DNA of 64,000 bases from CAZOLI01 sp964580675 (GTDB lineage: Bacteria > Planctomycetota > MHYJ01 > CAYXQY01). The translations under genes and the position numbers were made by a program. Location of the stretch: positions 62,001 through 126,000 of the forward strand of contig CAZOLI010000005.1 in the NCBI GenBank assembly GCA_964580675.1. Direction: 5' to 3'. The notes under the pieces are model-generated. The model was not told where the DNA came from. It did no database searches and worked only from the letters and a program-made list of their open reading frames with translations. Numbering within the stretch: the first letter of the stretch is position 1; each line of letters starts with the position of its first letter. Positions 1 through 7,410 of the stretch are shown in pieces.

Positions 1-452
1 AAGAACAGGACGTCATACTTCTTGGAAGATCGCTGGGCGGGGCCATCGCGACACATCTCGCCCTTCAGTCGGACCCGGGCGGGCTTCTGCTCCAATCGCC
101 GTTTACGAGCATCCGGGACATGACGGGAAACGCCCTTCCCGTTCCGGGAGTGCCTCAACTTATGACCATCGGACTGGACTCCACGGAACGGATTCAGGAC
201 GTTTCCACACCGGTCTTTATCATCCACGGTTCGGAGGACGGGGTCGTGCCGATTCAATTCGGGCGGAGGTTGTACGAGCTGGCGGAGGAACCAAAGTGGT
301 TTCTCGAGATTGAGGGTGCAGGACACGATTACCTGAGCAACGTCGGTGGAGACACCTACAGAACGGCCGTTAAACGGTTTGTACTGGAAGGGGATCCCAA
401 AATTGACGATCAGGGAAACATGGACAGCTGTTCCGGTCCGGGTCGTGAGTAA
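1..452 (+). CDS. alpha/beta hydrolase, 3' part (5' end outside window)
   Basis: The reading frame is open from base 3, so the start lies upstream of the window. Serine hydrolase of the alpha/beta fold; substrate unknown. The nucleophile elbow GRSLGG is read from about base 27, the acid is the Asp of GSEDGVVP and the base is the His of GAGHDYL, so the whole Ser-Asp-His triad is present in the visible part. These spacings fit the BAAT/DLH/YqkD-like group of peptidases, esterases and lipases. Its last 43 bases overlap the end of the convergent radical SAM gene. Family is clear; function beyond hydrolysis is not. Confidence 0.85.
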   Translation, partial: EQDVILLGRSLGGAIATHLALQSDPGGLLLQSPFTSIRDMTGNALPVPGVPQLMTIGLDSTERIQDVSTPVFIIHGSEDGVVPIQFGRRLYELAEEPKWFLEIEGAGHDYLSNVGGDTYRTAVKRFVLEGDPKIDDQGNMDSCSGPGRE

Positions 453-1477
453 TTGGATGTGGTCAACGCCATTCCGCTTTCCGAGAGACCGCTTTTTTCA
501 AGGCCCACCTGATAAAGGGATTTCATCTGCTCGGCAAATACGCCGCTTCCCTCCATCCGGGAGTGAAAGGAGGAATCATTTAACGCGCCGTCTCGCATGC
601 TCCGGATCCGGTTGGTAATTTTGTTTTTCTTCTCCGGAAACACCTCCTCGAGCCAATTCAGAAACAGGTCCTTTACGCCGTGCGGAAGCCGAAGCGGTAC
701 GTATCCCGCCGAAGTGGCCCCGGCTTCAGCAGCTCGCTCGAGTATTCGGGGAAGTTCATGGTCCGTCAGACCCGGAATAACCGGTGCCACCATTACGCGA
801 ACGGGAATATCCCGGTCGGCAAGTTTTTTCACCGCCTTTAACCGCCGGTGAGGTTGACTGGTCCGTGGTTCCATTTCACGACAAATTTCCTGGTCCAGGG
901 TGGTGATGGACAGATTGACCCGGACACAATTCTGTTCGTGAAGTGTGGAGAGCAGGTCGAGGTCCCGGGTTACCAGGTCATTTTTGGTAATGATCGAGAC
1001 CGGGTTCCTGAATTTTCGAAAGACCTTCAGGCAATCCCGGGTTAATTCCAGACCTTCTTCGATGGGTTGATACGGATCCGTCACTCCGCTGAGGGCCACG
1101 ACCTCGGGTTCCCAGTCCGGATCCGAAAGTTCCTCCCGCAGAAGTTCCGGCGCATTCTCCTTGATAAGAATTCGTGACTCAAAATCCAGTCCTGCGGAGA
1201 AACCAAGGGTTTCGTGTGTGGGACGGGCGTAACAGTAGATGCAACCGTGCTCGCAGCCCCGGTACGGATTCAGGCTTACGTCAAAAGAAACGTCCGGGCT
1301 GTCGTTTTCCGTGATGATCGATCGACTGCTGTCGCGAATAAGTTTGGTATCCGGCTCGATGTATTCCTCGAGATCCGTGTTATCCGGATCAATTTCCCGA
1401 TGGTATTCTTTGAAACGATTTTTCGGGTTTCCGGAAGCTCCACGACCGGGAACCGAATTGTCCCTGTTGCCTTCCAT
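410..1477 (-). CDS. PA0069-family radical SAM protein (SplB-like)
   Basis: A 355-aa radical S-adenosylmethionine enzyme of unknown reaction. The motif CEHGCIYCYARP gives the C-x3-C-x2-C iron-sulfur site, preceded by the family-typical SLNPYRG. Later segments (VTDPYQP, TKNDLVTRD, VNLSITTLD, VAPVIPGLTDHE) match the PA0069/Rv2578c group related to spore photoproduct lyase, for which no reaction is established. It lies 46 bases after rph on the same strand and is probably the last gene of the nusA operon. No strong Shine-Dalgarno sequence precedes the ATG. Confidence 0.85.
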   Translation of the reverse strand: MEGNRDNSVPGRGASGNPKNRFKEYHREIDPDNTDLEEYIEPDTKLIRDSSRSIITENDSPDVSFDVSLNPYRGCEHGCIYCYARPTHETLGFSAGLDFESRILIKENAPELLREELSDPDWEPEVVALSGVTDPYQPIEEGLELTRDCLKVFRKFRNPVSIITKNDLVTRDLDLLSTLHEQNCVRVNLSITTLDQEICREMEPRTSQPHRRLKAVKKLADRDIPVRVMVAPVIPGLTDHELPRILERAAEAGATSAGYVPLRLPHGVKDLFLNWLEEVFPEKKNKITNRIRSMRDGALNDSSFHSRMEGSGVFAEQMKSLYQVGLEKSGLSESGMALTTSNYSRPGPEQLSMFP

Positions 1478-1523
1478 CGGGGTGTACCTGTATATGGTAC
1501 GGTGCTATTTCACAAATGCGTAC

Positions 1524-2258
1524 TCAGGATTCATCCGGATTCCAGGACACCGTTGAGGTTGTTTTGGCCTGCTCCTGAAGTGTGGTCAGTTTCTGTGTGG
1601 CGGAGCGGGCGGCATCCACCATTTCGGAAAGTTTATCGGGTGAAAACATCTGGTCCTCGGCAGTGCCCTGAATTTCGGCGATCTCCCCATCACCGGACAT
1701 TACAATATTTAAATCAACATCCGCGGACGAATCCTCGTTATAGTTGAGGTCGACCACCACATCTCCTCCGCTCAAACCAACACTAACAGCGGCAAGCGTT
1801 CGTCTCACAGGATGTTCGGCCACCAGGTTTTCGGATTGTAATTTTTCAACGGCATCCCAGATGGCAACCCATCCTCCCGTAATTGAGGCGGTCCTTGTTC
1901 CGCCCGCGGCGTGAATCACGTCACAATCAACGCGAATCGTCCGTTCCCCCAGCAACTCAAAATCCACTGCCGCCCGGAGGGAGCGACTGATCATTCGCTC
2001 AATTTCGAGAGAACGCTTGTCCACGTATCCAAACCGATCCCTTCGCTGTCTCCGTGGAGAGGAGGACGGCACCATTGCGTATTCGGCCGTAACCCAGCCT
2101 CCTCCCTGGTGTTGTTTCCATCCGGGAATATCGTGCTGTATACGCGCACCGCAGATAACCCGGGTTCTGCCGGTTTCAATCAGAACGGAACCATCACAGA
2201 AGTCCGAATAATCCTTCGTAATTTTTACCGGTCGTAAACCCTCGGGGGCGTCTGACAT
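1524..2258 (-). CDS. rph: ribonuclease PH
   Basis: Phosphate-dependent 3'-to-5' exoribonuclease that trims tRNA 3' ends. The 244-aa length is normal and the protein is recognisable throughout: GLRPVKIT at the N-terminus, EYAMVPSSSPRR, RTIRVDCDVIHAAGGTRTAS (phosphate and active-site region) and DLNYNEDSSADVDLNIVMS near the C-terminus. The ATG is preceded by AAAGAG. It takes the place near rbfA where many bacteria carry truB or rpsO, so this operon joins rRNA maturation (rbfA) to tRNA trimming. Confidence 0.95.
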   Translation of the reverse strand: MSDAPEGLRPVKITKDYSDFCDGSVLIETGRTRVICGARIQHDIPGWKQHQGGGWVTAEYAMVPSSSPRRQRRDRFGYVDKRSLEIERMISRSLRAAVDFELLGERTIRVDCDVIHAAGGTRTASITGGWVAIWDAVEKLQSENLVAEHPVRRTLAAVSVGLSGGDVVVDLNYNEDSSADVDLNIVMSGDGEIAEIQGTAEDQMFSPDKLSEMVDAARSATQKLTTLQEQAKTTSTVSWNPDES

Positions 2259-2319
2259 CTTACTCTTTCATTAATGGGGGGAATTGGCCTGGACGAGAAA
2301 TGTGCTGTACTGTGGTTAA

Positions 2320-2694
2320 TTATTCCTGATTTTCCCTGGCTTCCCGGTCTTCCTCCAGCGCTTCCTCGATAAGTCCCTGGATCTTGATGGATTTCTCGAT
2401 GGAGTGATCGAGGTAGAACTGCAGTTCCGGCACTTTTCTGATATCGGTCGTGCGTGCCAGTTCATTTCGCAGGTAGGCCGCGGCATTCTCCATTAATTCC
2501 AGCAATTCCTCCTCGTCGTGGTTTTCCTTATCGAGAACGGAAATACCGATGCGAGCCTCCATGAGGTCCGGTGTTACGTCCATGGCCGAAATCGCAATCA
2601 TCTTCGCCCTGGGATCGTTCATTTCCTGGAGCATAATATACCCCAGTTTTCGTTTCAGGAGTTTTTCCACCGAGGATAGGTACCGTTCTGACAT
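2320..2694 (-). CDS. rbfA: ribosome-binding factor A
   Basis: Small KH-fold protein that binds the 30S subunit during late 16S rRNA maturation. The 124-aa form starts at MSERYLSS; the frame stays open upstream to 2772, but that part overlaps ylxP and is rejected. Family features are LKRKLGYIMLQEMNDPR, the DLMEARIGISV strand and the ELARTTDIRKVPELQFYLD segment. The start codon lies one base after the ylxP stop (TAA-T-ATG), which implies translational coupling. Confidence 0.95.
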   Translation of the reverse strand: MSERYLSSVEKLLKRKLGYIMLQEMNDPRAKMIAISAMDVTPDLMEARIGISVLDKENHDEEELLELMENAAAYLRNELARTTDIRKVPELQFYLDHSIEKSIKIQGLIEEALEEDREARENQE

Positions 2695-2695
2695 A

Positions 2696-2980
2696 TTACT
2701 TTCCGATTTCAATTTCATAAGAAGCGATGACGAGATCCCGTCGCCGTTCGAGGGACTCACCAATCTGATCAAACGTTTTCTGTATTACTTCCCCGTTTCT
2801 GGAAACACAGGAAAGGCCGATCACGCAGCGTCCGTGCTGGTCGTGGTCTTCCAGTTCCGAAACGGATACGTTGTATTCGTTCTGTATCCGATCCTTAACG
2901 CTGTTGACCACGCTGCGTTTTTCCTTCAGACTTCGACTGCCCGGAAGAAATATCGTAATACGACCAATGCCGATTACCAT
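2696..2980 (-). CDS. ylxP: YlxP/DUF503 family protein
   Basis: A 94-aa member of the DUF503 family, found between infB and rbfA in many genomes and thought to act in ribosome maturation; the biochemical role is not established. Visible hallmarks are the N-terminal VIGIGRITIFLPGSRSLKEK and the segment SVVNSVKDRIQNEYNVSVSE. The gene order infB-ylxP-rbfA supports the assignment more than any motif does. Confidence 0.9.
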   Translation of the reverse strand: MVIGIGRITIFLPGSRSLKEKRSVVNSVKDRIQNEYNVSVSELEDHDQHGRCVIGLSCVSRNGEVIQKTFDQIGESLERRRDLVIASYEIEIGK

Positions 2981-3118
2981 TGAGCAATTCTGGTGGAGTG
3001 ATCATCAGAAACCGGAAACACGCCGGCGTTCAATCGGCCTGACTTTTCCTCACCAGTCTCGACAACGGATTGTGACCCGATCCGCCATCTTCACCCAGAC
3101 GGCCGGAGCCGGGGCGGA

Positions 3119-5338
3119 TTATGCTTTTGCTTCGGTTGTTTTCAATACTTCTTCTTCCTCGAAGACCTGGAGGATATCTCCGACGTTGACTTCTTCAAAA
3201 CCGCGGATGCGCACCCCGCATTCATATCCTTCCTTCACCTCCTTCTGATCCTCCTGGAACCGCTTCAGAGAATCGACTTCTCCCTCATGAATCATTTCTT
3301 TGTCTCGATAAACCTGAACGATGGAATCATTCGTGATTTTTCCATCCGCCACGTAGCAGCCGGCGACACGTCCAACACCCGTTATGTTAAAGGTCTCCTT
3401 GACGTTTAGCTGACCAATTTTATTCCGGACCGTTTCGGGCTCAAGAACACCGAGCAATGCGTTTTCAATGTCTTCAAGAAGTCGGTAAATCACATCGTAG
3501 GTCCGAATTTCGACGTCTTTTTCTTCGGCCACTTCCCGGGCCCGATGTTCAACACCGGTCTGAAAACCAAGGACAATTGCCTCCGATGCGTCGGCAAGAA
3601 GCACGTCCGATTCCGAAACCGTTCCGACGCCGGAGTGAAGAATTTCCACGGAGGCATTTTCAACTTCCTGGTTTTCGAGGGCTTCCACAAGAACCTCACA
3701 GGCCCCGTCCGTGCCCGCCTTGACAACCAGGTTGACAAATTTTTCCTCTTCTTCATCAAGGCGATCCAGGATGTTGGAAAGCCGAGCACTCTGCTTCTTG
3801 GACTGGCGGGCAAGGGCTTCCTCCCGCGTTTTTTCTTTTCGCCCCTCGACGATTTCCCTCGCTTCGGTTTCGTCCTCCACCTCGTAAAACGGTTCTCCGG
3901 CTTCAGGAGGTTCGTCCAGACCGAGAACAACGGCCGGTTCGCTCGGTTTTACCTGTTCGATGTTGTTTTCCCGGTCGTCAAACAGCGCACGTACTTTCCC
4001 GGTCGCCGTTCCACAGAGAATAACGTCTCCTACTTCCAGAGTTCCTTCCTGCACCAGAAGCGTGGTGGTAACGCCCTGCTGATCATCCATTCGGGACTCA
4101 ATGCAGGCTCCCCGGGCCTGTTTGTCCGGGTTGGCTTTTAGTTCCAGAAGCTCGGATTCCAGAACAATCATATCCAGGAGTTCATCGATGCCCTCACCAG
4201 TTTCGGCAGAGGTGTTCACAAATGCGGTTTCCCCACCCCAATCTTCGGGGATCAGATCAAGCTCGGAAACCTGTTGCCGGGTGCGCTGGATATCGGCGTT
4301 CGGTTTGTCCACTTTGTTTATGGCGACGATGATCGGCACGTCCGCCGCCCGGGCGTGGTTGACCGATTCTTCGGTCTGTGGCATAACACCGTCATCGGCC
4401 GCAACAACCAGGACCACAAGATCCGTAATATTCGCACCGCGAGCTCGCATGGACGTAAAGGCCTCGTGTCCCGGCGTATCCAGGAACACAATCTCATCAC
4501 CGTTGTGGTGAATTCGGGATGCACCGACTTTCTGGGTAATACCTCCCGCTTCTCCTCCGGCCACCCGGGTTTCTCGTATTTCGTCAAGTATCGACGTCTT
4601 TCCGTGATCAACGTGACCGAGGAACGTAATGACCGGAGCCCGGGGTTCAAGTTCCTCCGGCTCGTCTTCTTCCTCTTCAATCTCTTCCAGTACCTGTTCT
4701 TCCAGGTCCTGTTCTTCTACAATTCGAATGTTCTTGTTCAGCGCACCGGCCACCAGCTCCAGGTCATCTCTGGTCAGCTGATCATTAATGGTTTTCATGA
4801 TTTCATGCCCCATCAGCGTCTGAATAATTTCGTTTGATGGGATGCCAAGCTCCTCGCTGACCGTTCGAACCGTCACCGGCGGGGTAAATTCCTGCACTTC
4901 TTCATCCGTGTCCGTTTCCGTTTTCCGGGGTGTGGCTTCCGGTTCGCTTTCGTCGGATGGTTTCGTGTCCAGATCCGACTTTCGCATGCGCCGCCTGGGC
5001 TTTTCGCCCTCCTCCGATGATTCTTTTTCCTCTTCCTCTTCTGCTTCCGACTCGGGTTCCTCCACGGGTTCTTCCACTGTTTCTTCTTCCGGCTCCTCGA
5101 CCTCCTTCGATTTCTCCTGGTCGGAAACCGATTCTTCGGCGGGTTCCTCCGTTTCCTCCTCTTCCTGTTCGGGGGTGGTGCCGCCGTCGTCCCCACCAAA
5201 ATAGGAAATGAGTAACTCGGCCACCTCTTCGTCCACGTCGCTCATATGGTGTCCGAGCTCATAACCCTCCTCCTCGGCAAATTCTTTTAACTCGGCGTAC
5301 TCGACATCGAGTTGTTCGGCCAGTTCATAACCTCTCAT
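3119..5338 (-). CDS. infB: translation initiation factor IF-2
   Basis: GTPase that places initiator tRNA on the 30S subunit. The 739-aa protein has an N-terminal helical domain (residues 1-50), a highly acidic Glu-rich linker (about 53-150), an IF2-N segment (TVRTVSEELGIPSNEIIQTL) and the G domain: G1 GHVDHGKTS at 241-249, G3 DTPGHEAF and G4 NKVDKP. Domains II-IV follow, ending with GVRIRGFEEVNVGDILQVFE. The ATG has GGAAAA upstream. The linker is unusually poor in basic and Ala/Pro-rich repeats compared with enterobacterial IF-2. Confidence 0.97.
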   Translation of the reverse strand: MRGYELAEQLDVEYAELKEFAEEEGYELGHHMSDVDEEVAELLISYFGGDDGGTTPEQEEEETEEPAEESVSDQEKSKEVEEPEEETVEEPVEEPESEAEEEEEKESSEEGEKPRRRMRKSDLDTKPSDESEPEATPRKTETDTDEEVQEFTPPVTVRTVSEELGIPSNEIIQTLMGHEIMKTINDQLTRDDLELVAGALNKNIRIVEEQDLEEQVLEEIEEEEDEPEELEPRAPVITFLGHVDHGKTSILDEIRETRVAGGEAGGITQKVGASRIHHNGDEIVFLDTPGHEAFTSMRARGANITDLVVLVVAADDGVMPQTEESVNHARAADVPIIVAINKVDKPNADIQRTRQQVSELDLIPEDWGGETAFVNTSAETGEGIDELLDMIVLESELLELKANPDKQARGACIESRMDDQQGVTTTLLVQEGTLEVGDVILCGTATGKVRALFDDRENNIEQVKPSEPAVVLGLDEPPEAGEPFYEVEDETEAREIVEGRKEKTREEALARQSKKQSARLSNILDRLDEEEEKFVNLVVKAGTDGACEVLVEALENQEVENASVEILHSGVGTVSESDVLLADASEAIVLGFQTGVEHRAREVAEEKDVEIRTYDVIYRLLEDIENALLGVLEPETVRNKIGQLNVKETFNITGVGRVAGCYVADGKITNDSIVQVYRDKEMIHEGEVDSLKRFQEDQKEVKEGYECGVRIRGFEEVNVGDILQVFEEEEVLKTTEAKA

Positions 5339-5427
5339 TTGTTTTCCAGAAAACCTATTTTCTTTCGTCCAGAATAAAACGGTTCACGATTGTCCGGTGT
5401 AAGCCGGAACCGGTTTCCTCTACCAAT

Positions 5428-6855
5428 TCAGGTCTGGGTCGACTCCGGTTCCGCAGGAGAAGTTCCCTCCGTTTCCTCTCCCGTGTTTACGGCGGAAAGA
5501 TTTTCAGCTTCGCTCAACTTCTCTTCCTCCTCCGGTCGTTCATCCACCTCGTCACCGGAGGGGTTCTCCGCGTCCTGCTCTTCGATCCGGTCCTCATCCT
5601 CGTCCTCCACACTTTCCGCTTCAACTTCGTCCGCCTCTTCCAATTGATCTTCGTCATCAACAGGGTCTTCGGACGTCTTCTCCCCGGTCCGTTCCTCCTC
5701 ATCGTCTTCAACCCGGTCTTCGTCCTCCGAATTAGAGGTTCCGGAAGGCTCCTCGTCCGATCCCGGCTCCTCTTCGGTCTCCTCCTGTGTCGCTTCCTCA
5801 TCGGATTCATCCACCATTTCGTCCGCCGTTTCTCTGGTTTCCTCCGATTCGGAGGTATCTTCAGATGCTTCTGCCTCTTCCTCTTCGGAGAGTTTCTGTT
5901 CCTGTTCGAGCAATTCCTGTTCTTCCTCCCGGGACATAACGTCAATCTCCCAGCCGGTTAATTTGGAGGCGAGTCGAACGTTCTGACCGCCTTTTCCGAT
6001 GGCGACGGACAGTTCGTCTTCGTCGACAATCACCCGTGCGAGGTTCTCGTCCTCAAACAGTTTCACGTGTTTGATGTCCTCGGCGGGTTTCAGGGAATTC
6101 TCAAGCATTGTTTTGTCGTCGGCCGACCAGGGAATGATGTCCACACGTTCGTCGTTTAATTCCGCGACAATGCCCTTGATTCTTGAGCCACGTACGCCGA
6201 CACAAGCACCAACAGCATCCACGTCCGGGTCATTGGAAGCGACGGTTACCTTCGTTCGGTTGCCGGGTTCACTGGCGATGCCTTTTATCTCGATAACCCC
6301 TTCCTGGATTTCGGGCACTTCCAGTTCGAAGAGTCGTCTGATAAATTCCGGATCCGTTCGTGAGAGTTCCACCATTACTTTGCTGCCTTTTTTGTCCACC
6401 TCTTTCACAAGGGCCCTTACCCTGTCCCCCACCTGGTAACTCTCCCCGGGAACCTGCTGGGACTTGGGGAAAAACGCTTCGACTTTACCGATCGTTACCA
6501 GAATGTTCGGACCGCTAAATCTTGAAACGGATCCGTTGACGATGGTTCCAACGCGCTCCTTAAAATCTTCGTAAAGGCTTTCACTCTCGGCTTCTCGAAT
6601 TTTCTGAATCATAACCTGACGTGCAGTCTGGGCCCCGATTCGACCGAGGGTTTCGGGATCGATCGGCTGGCCGTTTTCCTGCGCCGTGATGTCACCCGTC
6701 TCTCGATCGATGTTGACTTCTATTTCTTCTTCGGTATCAAGCTGTTTTCGGGCTGCCGATTCCAGTGCCGCTTCAATGCCCTGAAAAATGACCGACTTTT
6801 CTATGGATTTGTCGCGGTGGATGGCATCAACAAACCGTAATATATCGCCATTCAT
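5428..6855 (-). CDS. nusA: transcription termination/antitermination factor NusA
   Basis: RNA polymerase-associated factor for pausing, termination and antitermination. The 475-aa product has the N-terminal polymerase-binding domain (KSIEKSVIFQGIEAALESAARK), an S1 domain (GTIVNGSVSRF), and two KH domains (GACVGVRGSRIKGIV and AIGKGGQNVRLASKL). From about residue 330 the chain is a Ser/Thr/Asp/Glu-rich acidic tail of roughly 145 residues in place of folded C-terminal repeats. rimP, the usual upstream neighbour, is absent; a structured leader and a sigma70 promoter lie there instead. Confidence 0.96.
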   Translation of the reverse strand: MNGDILRFVDAIHRDKSIEKSVIFQGIEAALESAARKQLDTEEEIEVNIDRETGDITAQENGQPIDPETLGRIGAQTARQVMIQKIREAESESLYEDFKERVGTIVNGSVSRFSGPNILVTIGKVEAFFPKSQQVPGESYQVGDRVRALVKEVDKKGSKVMVELSRTDPEFIRRLFELEVPEIQEGVIEIKGIASEPGNRTKVTVASNDPDVDAVGACVGVRGSRIKGIVAELNDERVDIIPWSADDKTMLENSLKPAEDIKHVKLFEDENLARVIVDEDELSVAIGKGGQNVRLASKLTGWEIDVMSREEEQELLEQEQKLSEEEEAEASEDTSESEETRETADEMVDESDEEATQEETEEEPGSDEEPSGTSNSEDEDRVEDDEEERTGEKTSEDPVDDEDQLEEADEVEAESVEDEDEDRIEEQDAENPSGDEVDERPEEEEKLSEAENLSAVNTGEETEGTSPAEPESTQT

Positions 6856-7043
6856 GTTTTTCTCTTCTGTAATGTGTGATCCTTATTTTTCGGATCGTTC
6901 ACCGAGCATCGATCTCGTGCTCACCCGGTCGTCCGCGGTATTCGGCGTTTTGTACGCCCCGGATCGACCATGTTCGATCCAATCTGGCCGATCACAACAC
7001 GTCCGGACAAGCACTGCAGCCGTTCCGGATTATCCGGCGATTA

Positions 7044-7196
7044 CAAAAAGGTGGGTCCCTCTGAACAACACGAGAGACCGCAATTACTGCGGTTTCCGGA
7101 TGTTCAGTCTGCCCACCTGATGACCCAAACGCTAATTTTCGTCGTCAAGCCACCGGGGAAATCCATCAACGACAGCAGACTCCCCTCAATAGTCTT
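7044..7196 (-). ncRNA. structured nusA leader RNA or independent small RNA
   Basis: A transcript from the promoter at 7203-7231 would run about 150 nt before a long terminator-like hairpin at 7049-7118: outer stem AGGTGGG/CCCACCT, middle stem CTGAAC/GTTCAG, inner stem ACCGCA/TGCGGT with a 5-base loop, then TTTTT on the minus strand. It carries five GGA triplets, some possibly in loops. No known riboswitch, 6S, tmRNA, SRP or RNase P signature is visible. Either it is an attenuator controlling nusA, or a free small RNA. Beyond it, toward nusA, further short hairpins (for example GGATCGA/TCGATCC) continue the leader. Confidence 0.45.
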
Positions 7197-7202
7197 CCAT
7201 CT

Positions 7203-7231
7203 ATTATAAATGTGCCCCGTTGTGAGGTCAA
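7203..7231 (-). promoter_or_regulatory. sigma70-type promoter upstream of nusA leader
   Basis: On the minus strand TTGACC (7226-7231) and TATAAT (7203-7208) are separated by exactly 17 bases, a near-consensus housekeeping promoter. Transcription would start near 7196, about 340 bases before the nusA ATG. It lies between the 2-hydroxyacid dehydrogenase gene, which ends at 7411, and nusA, so it probably drives the nusA-rph operon. Bases 7232-7410 hold no gene I can support. Confidence 0.65.
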
Positions 7232-7410
7232 ATTTGTTTCTGGGGACAGTAAAATTTTGATAAACGGGCAAAATTACAGGGAAAACCGACGTGATTGCCC
7301 AAAATAACAGAAAAACTTCGAACCGGTGTTCCAGGCAATTGTTGCATAATCAAACAATTATTTGACGGCGTTTCAGGCGTTGCGGGGGATGGGTTCCGGA
7401 CGACCGGGAT

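Noticed and set aside
7044..7196. Known riboswitch, 6S RNA, tmRNA or SRP RNA in the nusA leader
   Set aside because: None of their conserved cores is visible; ends are not complementary as 6S RNA requires.
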